DNA of 64,000 nt from Malonomonas rubra DSM 5091 (GTDB lineage: Bacteria; Desulfobacterota; Desulfuromonadia; Desulfuromonadales; Geopsychrobacteraceae). This document shows positions 18,022 to 26,131 of this stretch, piece by piece (within the stretch, counting starts at the first letter, position 1; every line of letters starts with the position of its first letter). A model generated the notes under the pieces. That model did no database searches. It saw only the letters and a list, made by a program, of their open reading frames with translations, and had not been told where the DNA came from. The stretch lies in NCBI RefSeq assembly GCF_900142125.1, contig NZ_FQZT01000001.1:434001-498000 (forward strand), read 5' to 3'. The position numbers and the translations under genes were made by a program.

Positions 18022-18231
18022 CCAAGATTTAAGCTGAAACGGGTCTCCGCCATCAGGCGTAGAGACCGTTGAGCATAGGAAAGTATCAGTTTGATAGCGC
18101 CGGGCACGCCCTGACCCTATCCGAAAATTAAAGTGGATTTCTGGCAAACGACCCCGCAAAAGCGGAGAGGTCGGCAGGCCGAAGTCCCGTCAGACCCGCT
18201 GATGTATGCGGCCGGAAAGGTTTAAAAAATA
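18022..18231 (+). ncRNA. Structured 5' leader of the RNase E/G mRNA (unassigned RNA element)
   Basis: The stretch from the cytidylate-kinase-like start to the RNase gene has no credible ORF but dense inverted repeats. Stem 1: GGTCTC-CGCC / GGCG-GAGACC (18042-18067, tetraloop ATCA). Stem 2: ATAGG 18075-18079 with CCTAT 18116-18120, enclosing a small TATCA/TGATA hairpin (18084-18096). Stem 3: CGACC-CCGC / GCGG-GGTCG (18149-18173, loop AAAA). A last stem, CCGC/GCGG (18196-18211), sits next to the GGAAAGG ribosome-binding site at 18214. E. coli rne uses leader hairpins for autoregulation by RNase E, so a similar role is likely. I could not match it to a riboswitch class I know. Structure is by eye only. 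Confidence 0.6.
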
Positions 18232-20859
18232 ATGAGTAAGAAGATGCTGATCAACGCATCGCATCCGGAAGAAAACCGGGTTGCGATTGTTGTCGATGGG
18301 CTGTTGAGTGAACTCGATATCGAGATCGCTGGACAGGAACAAACCAAAGGAAATATCTATAAAGCGGTGGTGGTTCGGGTCGAATCCGGGCTGCAAGCCG
18401 CTTTTGTCGATTACGGAGCAGAAAAACTCGGTTTCCTGCAGATCGGCGAAATCCATCCCAACCTTTATCCCCCGAAAGATGAAAATGCCAGTGGCCGTCC
18501 TCGGATTGCAGACATCCTGCATCGTGGCCAGGAAATCCTCGTCCAGATCGTCAAGGAAGAACGGGGCAGCAAAGGTGCGGCACTGACCACCAACCTGTCG
18601 ATCCCCGGCCGTTACATGGTATTGATGCCGGACAGCACGACAAAGGGTGTCTCGCGCAAAATTCAAGACGAACCCGAACGCAAGAAGCTCAAGCGTACCA
18701 TGGCGGAACTCAATCTCCCCGAACGGATGGGCTACATCGTCCGTACCGCCGGCATCGGCAAGGAGAAGGACGAGCTGAAGCGCGACTTCGATTACCTGGT
18801 GCGCCTGTTTGAAGGAATTATTGCCCGCAAAGATCAGATCAAGGCGCCAGCCCAGCTGTATCAGGAATCGAACCTGGTGATCCGCTCTATCCGCGATTAC
18901 TTCAGCACTGAAATGGACGAAGTGCTGATTGATGACCAGAAAGTTTTTCAGGAAACAAAAGACTTCTTTTCTCTGGTCATGCCTGAACTCAGCCACCTGG
19001 TGAAACAGCACCGGGAAAAACGACCGATCTTCTCCCGCTACCAGATCGAGGAGCAGATCGAAACCCTGTCGAAAAACCAGATCCCCCTGCCCTCCGGCGG
19101 TTCCATCGTCATCGACCAGACCGAGGCGCTGGTTGCTATCGACGTCAACTCGGGCAAAATGTCGAGCGAAAGCGGCATTGAGGCAACTGCCGTAAAAACC
19201 AACCTGGAAGCGGCTGCCGAAGTCGGTCGTCAGCTTCGTCTGCGCGACCTTGGTGGACTGGTGGTGATCGATTTTATCGACATGCGCGACCGCAAACACA
19301 TCCGTGAGGTCGAGCAGGAACTACGCAAGGCATTACGAGACGACAAAGCTAAAGTCTCGGTCGGCCGGATCAGCCAGTTCGGTTTAATGGAAATGAGTCG
19401 GCAGCGTTTGAAACCGACCCTGAGCGTTGGCTCGTACCTCGAATGTCCGCACTGCCAGGGCAAAGGCCGAATCAAAAGTGCAGAAAACCAGGCCGTCGGC
19501 CTGCTGCGCCAGATTCACGCCGCTGCATCCAAAGGCCACATTGGTCACATCGAAGCCTGGGTTCCACTCGATGTTGCCAACGATCTGCTCAACCGTAAGC
19601 GGCAATCCCTCGTTGAACTGGAACAGAAACTGAATCTGCAAGTCACCATTTTTGGCCGTGCCGGGATGATGCCGGGCCAGCTCGACATGGAACTGCACAG
19701 ACGCGAAAAGAGCATCGAGAACGATCGCGAAATCGCTCCGGTCACTCATGCCAACCAGATCGAAAGCGCTCTGGCCGCTGCACAACAGGATGTCCCTGCC
19801 GAAAACGGAGAAAAGGAGACGGTTGAAAATCCGGAAAACCAAGAGGGTGATGATACGACCGAGCCAAAAGCGGAAGAAAAGAAAAGCCGCCGCCGTCGCC
19901 GTCGCCGCCGGAAAAAGACCGACCGAAAACCGGAAACGGAAGCCGAGCAGAGCAGCGATCAAAGCTCGGAGACTGAAAGCCCCGATACTCCTGCTGCCGA
20001 AACTCAGCCTCAAGAGGCAGAAGCATTTGAGCAGAAGAGCGAGCAACTGGCCACAGAAACAAGTCCTGCTAAGGCTGATGAGAAATCGGCTTCGACTTCA
20101 ACTGAAACAGGGGAAAAACCGAAGCGTAGAAGCCGCCGACCGGCCCGAAAAAAAGAACCTGCTCAAGAAACAAACGGCGAAACAGAAGTAAAGACAGAAG
20201 TCTCAGAAACTGCGGCAGAAGAAACGCCGAAACGCAGGCCACGCCGCAGCAGTAAAAAAACCGAGGAGAAGCCGGCGACAGAAGCTGCACAGGAAGCAGT
20301 TGAGCAACCGGCAACAGAAGAGGAAAAACCGAAACGTCGACCGGGCCGCCCACGCAAAAAACCGGCAGAAAAAAAGGTGGACAGCCCAGAAGAAACGACT
20401 CCGGATGCCAAACCGAAACCAGGCACTGGTCAGGCAGTCAAAAAAACAGCTGAGCCCATAGTACAAAAAACTACCGCAGCACCTGAAAAGGCAGAAACTA
20501 CAGCTGTTGAGGAAAAACCGAAACGGCGACCGGGGCGCCCGCGCAAGAAAACCGTGAAAGAACCTGCTGAAGCGACAGCAAGCGAAGCGCCTGCTGAGGA
20601 AAAGCCGAAGCCACGCACCCGGCGCACAAGCAGTAGAACCACCGCCGCTAAATCTGAAAGCGCTGATAAGCCTGCGGAAAACACAGAGACTCCCGCCACA
20701 GAGGAGAAGCCGAAACGAAGGCCGGGGCGCCCGCGGAAAAAGCCGGCAGAAAAAACGTCTGAGGAAAAGTCAGAAGCTCAGACTGAAGAAAAACCAAAGC
20801 GCAGACCGGGCCGACCAAGAAAAACCGTTGCAAAAAAAGAAATGCCTGAGGACGCTTAA
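18232..20859 (+). CDS. rne: Ribonuclease E/G with long basic AT-hook-like C-terminal tail
   Basis: 875 residues. The N-terminal catalytic half holds an S1 domain (~38-120, GNIYKAVVVRVESGLQAAF), the DNase I-like site with catalytic Asp304 (AIDVNSG) and Asp347 (VVIDFIDMRD), and the zinc link C405-P-H-C408. All three are offset by one residue from E. coli RNase E, so it should be an active endonuclease for mRNA decay and rRNA/tRNA processing. From ~510 the protein is disordered and highly charged: an Arg run near residue 550, then four near-identical KPKRRPGRPRKK units (at ~699, 762, 826, 854) plus degenerate copies, separated by acidic Glu/Ala/Thr-rich linkers. The tail probably binds nucleic acid or degradosome partners. 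A GGAAAGG lies 11 bases before the ATG. It could also be named rng, but the Zn-link and tail fit RNase E. Confidence 0.9.
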   Translation: MSKKMLINASHPEENRVAIVVDGLLSELDIEIAGQEQTKGNIYKAVVVRVESGLQAAFVDYGAEKLGFLQIGEIHPNLYPPKDENASGRPRIADILHRGQEILVQIVKEERGSKGAALTTNLSIPGRYMVLMPDSTTKGVSRKIQDEPERKKLKRTMAELNLPERMGYIVRTAGIGKEKDELKRDFDYLVRLFEGIIARKDQIKAPAQLYQESNLVIRSIRDYFSTEMDEVLIDDQKVFQETKDFFSLVMPELSHLVKQHREKRPIFSRYQIEEQIETLSKNQIPLPSGGSIVIDQTEALVAIDVNSGKMSSESGIEATAVKTNLEAAAEVGRQLRLRDLGGLVVIDFIDMRDRKHIREVEQELRKALRDDKAKVSVGRISQFGLMEMSRQRLKPTLSVGSYLECPHCQGKGRIKSAENQAVGLLRQIHAAASKGHIGHIEAWVPLDVANDLLNRKRQSLVELEQKLNLQVTIFGRAGMMPGQLDMELHRREKSIENDREIAPVTHANQIESALAAAQQDVPAENGEKETVENPENQEGDDTTEPKAEEKKSRRRRRRRRKKTDRKPETEAEQSSDQSSETESPDTPAAETQPQEAEAFEQKSEQLATETSPAKADEKSASTSTETGEKPKRRSRRPARKKEPAQETNGETEVKTEVSETAAEETPKRRPRRSSKKTEEKPATEAAQEAVEQPATEEEKPKRRPGRPRKKPAEKKVDSPEETTPDAKPKPGTGQAVKKTAEPIVQKTTAAPEKAETTAVEEKPKRRPGRPRKKTVKEPAEATASEAPAEEKPKPRTRRTSSRTTAAKSESADKPAENTETPATEEKPKRRPGRPRKKPAEKTSEEKSEAQTEEKPKRRPGRPRKTVAKKEMPEDA

Positions 20860-20860
20860 A

Positions 20861-20898
20861 AACAACCCCCGGAGTGATAACTCGCTTCGGGGGTTGTT
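20861..20898. terminator. Convergent terminator after the RNase E/G and dynamin-like genes
   Basis: Eleven-bp stem AACAACCCCCG (20861-20871) and CGGGGGTTGTT (20888-20898) with a 16-base loop. The minus strand continues as TTTTTAA, so the signal is strongest for the dynamin-like gene; the plus-strand tail is T-poor. Confidence 0.8.
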
Positions 20899-20922
20899 CG
20901 TACCTGGAATGGTAAACAAAAA

Positions 20923-22713
20923 TTACTGAGTCAAGGATTCTTTTAGCCGCAGTAACTTTTGCATTGATTGCTGCAGCAACAGTTCGCGTGCCGCGTGCGC
21001 TTGTGAGTGGGCTTCACTGCGCTGGAGTGCCAGCTCCATCGCCTTGCGGGTCGCACTGATGGTTTTTTCCAGCTGTTCTCGCAACTCCGCGCCAAAAGCA
21101 CGAAAGCTTTTCTCCAGACTTTTATGCAGCGCCGAGTGGATCTGCGCGACGTTCTGATTGACCAGCTTGCGGCTCTCTTCGCGTAAACGCTTTACCGTAC
21201 GCCGGCGACGGAATTTCTTGCTGAACAGTTTGCGCGACAACGTCTGCCCTAAAGGATCCATATCGGAGATAAACAGATCGCTGCTCCAAGCCGGAGCCTC
21301 AAGTTGCCGGTAAGACTTACTGCCAACCGGGGCATGGTAGGGAATATCGAACAACTCAGCAGCCGTGCGGCGCACCTGCTCGATCAATTTATCGCTCTGT
21401 TTCTGGTTAGCGGTCAAAACGGCAGAAGCCTCCTGCTGAACCAGTTCAGCAGTGCGCTGCATCGCCGGGGCGAAAAACTGCTCGATTTCACCAGCGACAG
21501 TCTGTTGCACACGCCGCTCCATCTCCTCAGCGTCTTCGACCGATTCGAGCAGTCCTTCTACCTGCTGCAGAATCTTCTGTTTAGCCCGTTCGCGCACCCC
21601 TTCCGTTGCAGAGGAGAGTTTCTCCACGACCCGTTTAAGGTCACCCGCCAGGATATCTTCAGCAGCCAATTGTTCCCGCTCTACATCCGGCAGCGTACTG
21701 CGGAACTGATCCAGTTTTTCCTGCAGTTCGGCAACCGGCAGTTGTAACGCAGAGAGGCAAAGCTTCAGTTGCATTTCCATATCGTTCAGCAGATCACCTG
21801 TCCGCTGCCCCAGAGCTTGCAGCAAAACCTGTTGCTTTTCTCGCGCAAAAAAGTCGATCAGGTTACGTTCAACCAGCTGCATCCCACTTTTGTTCCAGCC
21901 ATCCATATCGCCAGCCAAGCGCGCCTGCAATCCCTTGCGCGCGGAAATTGGCATCACTTGTGGAGCTGAATCATAAAACCGGCGGAGCTGGTCTGAAAGA
22001 AAGAGGAGCGAACTTTTCTGTTCCTGAGGATCGAGGAAATCAACTTTATTCAACAGGTAAAAAGTGCGCGGCAACTGCTGCTTGATTTGTTCCAGGTATT
22101 CCAATTCCATTTCAGTAATTGGCGGATCGGGCGAAACCAGGAAGAGCGCCGCATCACACTCTGGCAAAATCTGGTGAGCAACCTCAGTGTTGTGTTTCAG
22201 GGTCGAGCCGACCCCGGGGGTATCGACCAGCACCACCCCCTGCTTAAGCAATTGGGCCGGATGGCTGATCTCAACTCGCCGGACCAACAACCGATTATGC
22301 GGGTTACCTGCCTCTGTGACATATTCACTGAGAAAGGCAGCCAACGATTTTTCACCATCAGCGGAAAAACGTTCTGGCTTTTCACGATTGAGAAAGTAAA
22401 CAGCAGCACCAACCTCATCACCGGACTTGATAAAGGTCGGGATCGCCGTCACCGGCAAGATATCTGTCGGCAGCAAGTCGTCGCCGAGCAGGGCATTCAG
22501 CAAGGTGCTTTTACCCCTTTTAAACTGGCCGAGGACAGCCAGGTGGAAGCGCCCCTCGCCCAGTCGCTGACAAACCTGATCGAAATCGATGACATAGCGG
22601 GCAAAATCATCACCAAGCTCGGAAGCCAATTCCGAAGCCTGTTCCAAAATTTGATTCAAAGTTCCCGCAAATGCGGCCAAAGAAGAGTTTTCATCAGTGG
22701 AGACATTAAACAT
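20923..22713 (-). CDS. Dynamin-family large GTPase
   Basis: 596 residues. The N-terminal GTPase domain has G1 GQFKRGKST (~residue 63), a Thr-containing switch I (LPVTAIPTF), G3 VDTPGVGS and G4 LNKVDF. The rest is long helical heptad-rich sequence (for example QLAAEDILAGDLKRVVEKL and ARELLLQQSMQKLLRLKESL) as in bacterial dynamin-like proteins. No obvious transmembrane hairpin is seen, in contrast to many bacterial members, so membrane binding, if any, would be by a paddle that I cannot place. Such proteins remodel or protect membranes. It lies 132 bases downstream of cysK, perhaps on the same transcript, and ends at a strong terminator. Confidence 0.85.
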   Translation of the reverse strand: MFNVSTDENSSLAAFAGTLNQILEQASELASELGDDFARYVIDFDQVCQRLGEGRFHLAVLGQFKRGKSTLLNALLGDDLLPTDILPVTAIPTFIKSGDEVGAAVYFLNREKPERFSADGEKSLAAFLSEYVTEAGNPHNRLLVRRVEISHPAQLLKQGVVLVDTPGVGSTLKHNTEVAHQILPECDAALFLVSPDPPITEMELEYLEQIKQQLPRTFYLLNKVDFLDPQEQKSSLLFLSDQLRRFYDSAPQVMPISARKGLQARLAGDMDGWNKSGMQLVERNLIDFFAREKQQVLLQALGQRTGDLLNDMEMQLKLCLSALQLPVAELQEKLDQFRSTLPDVEREQLAAEDILAGDLKRVVEKLSSATEGVRERAKQKILQQVEGLLESVEDAEEMERRVQQTVAGEIEQFFAPAMQRTAELVQQEASAVLTANQKQSDKLIEQVRRTAAELFDIPYHAPVGSKSYRQLEAPAWSSDLFISDMDPLGQTLSRKLFSKKFRRRRTVKRLREESRKLVNQNVAQIHSALHKSLEKSFRAFGAELREQLEKTISATRKAMELALQRSEAHSQAHAARELLLQQSMQKLLRLKESLTQ

Positions 22714-22844
22714 TACATAACCTCATGGAACATGAATGTACCGCTCGATTTTTCGTGCGCCAGAGGATAACACAACTGAAGCTGTTTTTGTCGAGGTGTT
22801 GCGTAAAAGCGTCTTCACAACAACACCCCGACGACAGAATGCTG

Positions 22845-23801
22845 TCAGACAATGCCTTCGAACAGGGCACTGGAAAGGTATCGTTCTCCCGAATCGGGCA
22901 AAATGACGACGATATTTTTCCCTGCAAACTCTGGTTCTCGGCTTAAACGATCTGCCGCAGCGACAGCTCCGCCACAGGAAATACCGGAGAGCAGCCCTTC
23001 TTCTTTCGCCAAGCGCCGGGCAAAATCGATCGCCTCTTCATTGCTGACAGTCTCTACGCGATCGACCATATCAAGATCGAGGGTGTCAGGGATGAAGCCG
23101 GCACCGATACCTTGAATCTGGTGTGGCCCCGGCTGCAACATCTCTCCCGCCAGATGCTGGCTGATCACAGGACTCGCCTCGGGTTCAACCGCAACCGAAA
23201 TGATCTGTTTATTGCGGACCTTCTTGAAGTATCGTGAGATACCGGAAATTGTTCCACCAGTCCCGACACCAGCAACCAAAACATCCACCTGGCCATCGGT
23301 ATCTTCCCAGATTTCCGGACCCGTTGTTTGTACATGAATTTCCGGATTCGCCGGATTTTTGAACTGATGCAGCAACAGGTATTTTTCCGGATTCTCTTCT
23401 GCCATTTGTTCCGCTTCAGCGACCGCACCAGCCATACCCTTCACACCCGAAGTCAATAACAGGTTGGCCCCGAAAGCCTTCAGAACCTTGCGTCGTTCAA
23501 GACTCATTGTTTCCGGCATGGTCAGAGTGATCGGTATGTTGTTGGCAGCAGCGACAAAAGCCAGAGCGATGCCGGTGTTCCCACTGGTCGGCTCGACGAT
23601 CTCCATCCCCGGTTTCAGGGTCCCCTTTTTCAGTGCGTCCCAGATCATTGCAGCGCCTATGCGGCATTTGACGGAATAGGCCGGGTTGCGCCCTTCCACC
23701 TTGCCATAGACATTCCCGCCCTGCTGACTGACGACCCGGTTGAGTCGCACCAGCGGGGTACGGCCAATGGAGAGTGAGTTATTTTTGAAAATCTGTGCCA
23801 T
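22845..23801 (-). CDS. cysK: Cysteine synthase (O-acetylserine sulfhydrylase)
   Basis: 318 residues, usual for CysK/CysM. Pyridoxal phosphate is bound by Lys45 in NPAYSVKCR; the substrate loop PTSGNTG is at 71-77, and the phosphate-binding loop reads [10 protein letters not shown]. It makes L-cysteine from O-acetylserine and sulfide. CysK is preferred over CysM from the overall motif set, but the two are hard to separate by eye. AGAGGAGCG precedes the ATG and a possible promoter lies ~65-92 bases upstream. Other sulfur genes (YedE, TusA-like) lie nearby but are not in the same unit. Confidence 0.93.
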   Translation of the reverse strand: MAQIFKNNSLSIGRTPLVRLNRVVSQQGGNVYGKVEGRNPAYSVKCRIGAAMIWDALKKGTLKPGMEIVEPTSGNTGIALAFVAAANNIPITLTMPETMSLERRKVLKAFGANLLLTSGVKGMAGAVAEAEQMAEENPEKYLLLHQFKNPANPEIHVQTTGPEIWEDTDGQVDVLVAGVGTGGTISGISRYFKKVRNKQIISVAVEPEASPVISQHLAGEMLQPGPHQIQGIGAGFIPDTLDLDMVDRVETVSNEEAIDFARRLAKEEGLLSGISCGGAVAAADRLSREPEFAGKNIVVILPDSGERYLSSALFEGIV

Positions 23802-23865
23802 AGAGCGCTCCTCTAAGTTACAGGTTCGCTGGAAATCAGCTTAAACAAAGCAAAACGATTGATTA

Positions 23866-23893
23866 TTCATAATAGGTTTTTGCACCTCGTCAA
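23866..23893 (-). promoter_or_regulatory. Possible sigma-70 promoter of cysK
   Basis: Minus strand TTGACG (23888-23893), 16-base spacer, TATGAA (23866-23871). The -35 box is good and the -10 box modest. Confidence 0.4.
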
Positions 23894-23946
23894 TCAACAA
23901 TAAAAACACACATTCAACCCATTTCACTAGCTAGCTACAGAAGAAC

Positions 23947-23984
23947 AAAAAAAGGCACCCCTAACCTGCCGGCAAGGGGTGCCT
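23947..23984 (-). terminator. Rho-independent terminator of the Gly-Gly-Ser repeat gene
   Basis: Nine-bp stem AGGCACCCC (23953-23961) and GGGGTGCCT (23976-23984). On the minus strand it is followed by TTTTTTT. It lies 35 bases beyond the stop of the gene at 24019 and would isolate it from cysK. Confidence 0.9.
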
Positions 23985-24018
23985 CTTAATATCTGCAATT
24001 TCTGTTTAATAAATCAGA

Positions 24019-24492
24019 TCAAGATTCTGTCGGAGTATCAACGTTCTCGATCTGCTCATCAGTTTCTTCGCTTTCAGTAGGTTCAGTCGGTTCGACCGGA
24101 TCCTGTTTTTCATAGTTGTATCTGTAGTGATGTTGGTGCTGATGCTGATTTCTGTTCTGTGCCATATCTCCGTCGGCCCCATCACCGGTAGCATCGCCAG
24201 AGCCTAAAGCACTCCCTCCGTTCTCCGCGCCACCTCCGTCGCCGCTACCGCCGCTACCGCCGCTACCGCCGCTACCGCCGCTACCACCGCTACCGCCGCT
24301 ACCGCCGCTGCCACCGCTGCCACCGCTGCCACCGCTACCACCGCCGCCTTTAGCATCAGCGGTTTGCAGGGAAAAAATTCCTTGAGATAAATCAAGGGTT
24401 ATCGGGCTGATAACAAACAAGGCCAGCAGGGTCCAAACCAACCAGCTTTTACGCAGAGATCTTTTCATTTTTCGCTCCTTTTGTAGATTCAA
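24019..24492 (-). CDS. Secreted low-complexity protein with (Gly-Gly-Ser)11 tract
   Basis: 157 residues. A basic start (MNLQKERKMKRSLRKS) and hydrophobic segment WLVWTLLALFVISPITLDL suggest a signal peptide or membrane anchor; a shorter start at MKRSLRKS is also possible and has a GGAGCG-type site just upstream. Then come an Ala-Asp-Ala cleavage-like site, eleven Gly-Gly-Ser repeats, a Gly/Asp/Asn-rich stretch with His/Gln clusters (NQHQHQHHYRYNYE) and an acidic C-terminus (EPTEPTESEETDEQ). No family is recognised. It has its own terminator. The composition suggests an envelope or periplasmic flexible protein, possibly metal-binding through the His cluster; this is a guess. Confidence 0.6.
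   Translation of the reverse strand: MNLQKERKMKRSLRKSWLVWTLLALFVISPITLDLSQGIFSLQTADAKGGGGSGGSGGSGGSGGSGGSGGSGGSGGSGGSGGSGDGGGAENGGSALGSGDATGDGADGDMAQNRNQHQHQHHYRYNYEKQDPVEPTEPTESEETDEQIENVDTPTES
24243..24340 (-). repeat. Nine-base tandem repeat encoding Gly-Gly-Ser
   Basis: Eleven copies of a 9-base unit (plus strand ccgctaccg with c/t and a/g variants) lie in frame inside the secreted low-complexity gene. The third-position differences show that the tract is not a very recent expansion, but length variation among strains is likely. Confidence 0.9.
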
Positions 24493-24556
24493 ACAGATTC
24501 GAATTTTGTCATCTGTTGTTACAAACGGCGAAGGAAGAGATTGGTTGACAAAAAAC

Positions 24557-25255
24557 TCACTCCTGTCGTTTTTTTAAGAAAAGTACCAGTGCACCATTAC
24601 CACCATAATGTTTCGGGGCACGGCACCACTCGGCGACCCACCTTTTAGCTTCAGACTGAAGAAATTTTTCCGCCTCGTTGCGCAGTATCGGTTCGCCATC
24701 GGCCGAATGCAAACCACGCCCGGTAATCAGCAACAGGGTTTCCCAGCCTTGATGTTCTGCACGCTGGAGAAAAAAAATGATTCGTTCAGCAACCTCACCC
24801 CGTTTGCAGCCATGTAAATCGAGGGAAGCTTCTGGCTTCAGTTTCCCCTGTTTCAGCTGTCGTATCCTGCTGGCAGAAGCATTCGCAGGCGACGCTGATG
24901 CGGACTCCGGCAGGCTATCTCTGAAATCGACCTGCAAAGTTCCCATTGCCTGCAGAAACTGCTCATCTTCAGTCAATTCAGCTTCATCGGCGTTTTCCGG
25001 CGCTGTTAACAGATCGTCTGGATCAGGCGAATATTCAAACTCTTCATCATGATCCAGCCTTTTCACCCCGAGCATTTCCATCTCATCGGCGAATGAACCG
25101 TAAGTCGGTTGCTTATTTTCAGGCCGAACCTTCTTTTCACTCACCGGTTTTTCCTTTTCCGCAGAAACAGCAAACCCCTTCAGATTACTGAAGGGGTTAC
25201 TGCTAAACTCTTTATTCTGCTTTGATCCGGCGGAGCTCTTTTTCTTCTTCGCCAT
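24557..25255 (-). CDS. Smr-domain protein
   Basis: 232 residues. A Lys-rich N-terminus and long low-complexity middle lead to a C-terminal Smr domain (~140-230): SLDLHGCKRGEVAERI holds the LDLHG motif, and LLITGRGLHS the TGxGxHS motif. Stand-alone Smr proteins have nicking endonuclease or ribosome-rescue (SmrB-like) roles; these motifs are those linked with activity. Two ATGs are adjacent; the second (25255) has GAGG at 5-base distance and is preferred. Downstream of, and probably coupled to, the TPR gene. Confidence 0.85.
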   Translation of the reverse strand: MAKKKKSSAGSKQNKEFSSNPFSNLKGFAVSAEKEKPVSEKKVRPENKQPTYGSFADEMEMLGVKRLDHDEEFEYSPDPDDLLTAPENADEAELTEDEQFLQAMGTLQVDFRDSLPESASASPANASASRIRQLKQGKLKPEASLDLHGCKRGEVAERIIFFLQRAEHQGWETLLLITGRGLHSADGEPILRNEAEKFLQSEAKRWVAEWCRAPKHYGGNGALVLFLKKRQE

Positions 25256-25271
25256 CATGTCCTCATTTTTC

Positions 25272-25997
25272 TTAACGAACCACCTGCTTGCGGCGCCCGG
25301 TCATCGCTTTGGTCTGTTTTTTGATCAGCGCACCCTGTTTTTCCAGATGAAACTGGTACCAGACGTCACCGAAGCCTTTCATCTTCATTTTCTTGCCGGC
25401 TTCCAGCAGCTCGATATTTTCCTGCAGGCGCTCATCATTAGCAGTTTTTTTCAGCCCCTTCTGCAAAACCCCGATCGCCTTCTGTCGCTCGCCGATTTTT
25501 TCCAGGCAATACGCGTAGAGCGCATAAATCATCGGCTCTTTAGCAGAGCCGGAAACTGCTTTATCGAAAGTTTCGATCATTTTGGAGGTCTTGTTTTTTT
25601 TCATATAGGTAATGGCGAGCATGCCCATACTGACCCAGTTGCGCATGAAGCCTTTCTCCAGATAGGGAACGGCTTCGTTGAAATCACGCTTCATGTAAAG
25701 AATGCTGCCAATCTGCGAGTGAATCTGCTGCTTGATGTAGAACTGCCAGGCCCCGTACTTCATCCCCTCTTTCAGGGTGGCGATCGCCTTTTCAGTGCGG
25801 TTGGCCATAACATCCTGCTGTGCGCCCATCATGGTGGCCTCAACCTTTTTCATCACCACACGAACAATCAGAATAAATGGCAGGAAAAAACCAACGATAG
25901 CGACACAGACAACGATCGGCATGCTGGTGGTCAGAAACTTGAAAGTCAACGCAGCACAGAGTGCCGATATTGCCAGTGAAACAAGGGTATTTAACAT
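25272..25997 (-). CDS. Membrane-anchored TPR-like protein
   Basis: 241 residues. Two N-terminal transmembrane helices (~1-20 and ~25-47) are followed by helical repeat sequence with TPR-like spacing (MKRDFNEAVPYLEKGF, AYCLEKIGERQKAIGVLQKG). The C-terminus is basic (ALIKKQTKAMTGRRKQ). It faces the cytoplasm if the two helices form a hairpin. It ends 16 bases before the Smr gene. No specific partner can be named. Confidence 0.7.
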   Translation of the reverse strand: MLNTLVSLAISALCAALTFKFLTTSMPIVVCVAIVGFFLPFILIVRVVMKKVEATMMGAQQDVMANRTEKAIATLKEGMKYGAWQFYIKQQIHSQIGSILYMKRDFNEAVPYLEKGFMRNWVSMGMLAITYMKKNKTSKMIETFDKAVSGSAKEPMIYALYAYCLEKIGERQKAIGVLQKGLKKTANDERLQENIELLEAGKKMKMKGFGDVWYQFHLEKQGALIKKQTKAMTGRRKQVVR

Positions 25998-26131
25998 GAA
26001 ATTTTTCCTTTAGCGGCAGGGTCAATCACCCCACAGATTGATCAATAAAATCGCAGGTCATTTCGGCGCTGAACTTTAACAATCTGCGCAACAAAAGTCA
26101 AAGAGAACAGCGGCCGATCAGCAACCTGCGA

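Noticed and set aside
18022-18231. Known riboswitch (cobalamin, c-di-GMP-I, TPP, FMN, SAM), RNase P RNA or SRP RNA in the RNase E leader
   Set aside because: I compared remembered core motifs by eye; none is present in order. The leader is kept as an unassigned structured RNA.
18190-19299. 369-residue open frame antisense to the RNase E/G gene
   Set aside because: The sense frame has all RNase E catalytic motifs; the antisense frame is a shadow with no recognisable domain.
24243-24340. CRISPR-like direct repeats
   Set aside because: Nine-base units without spacers, in frame as Gly-Gly-Ser in a coding region.
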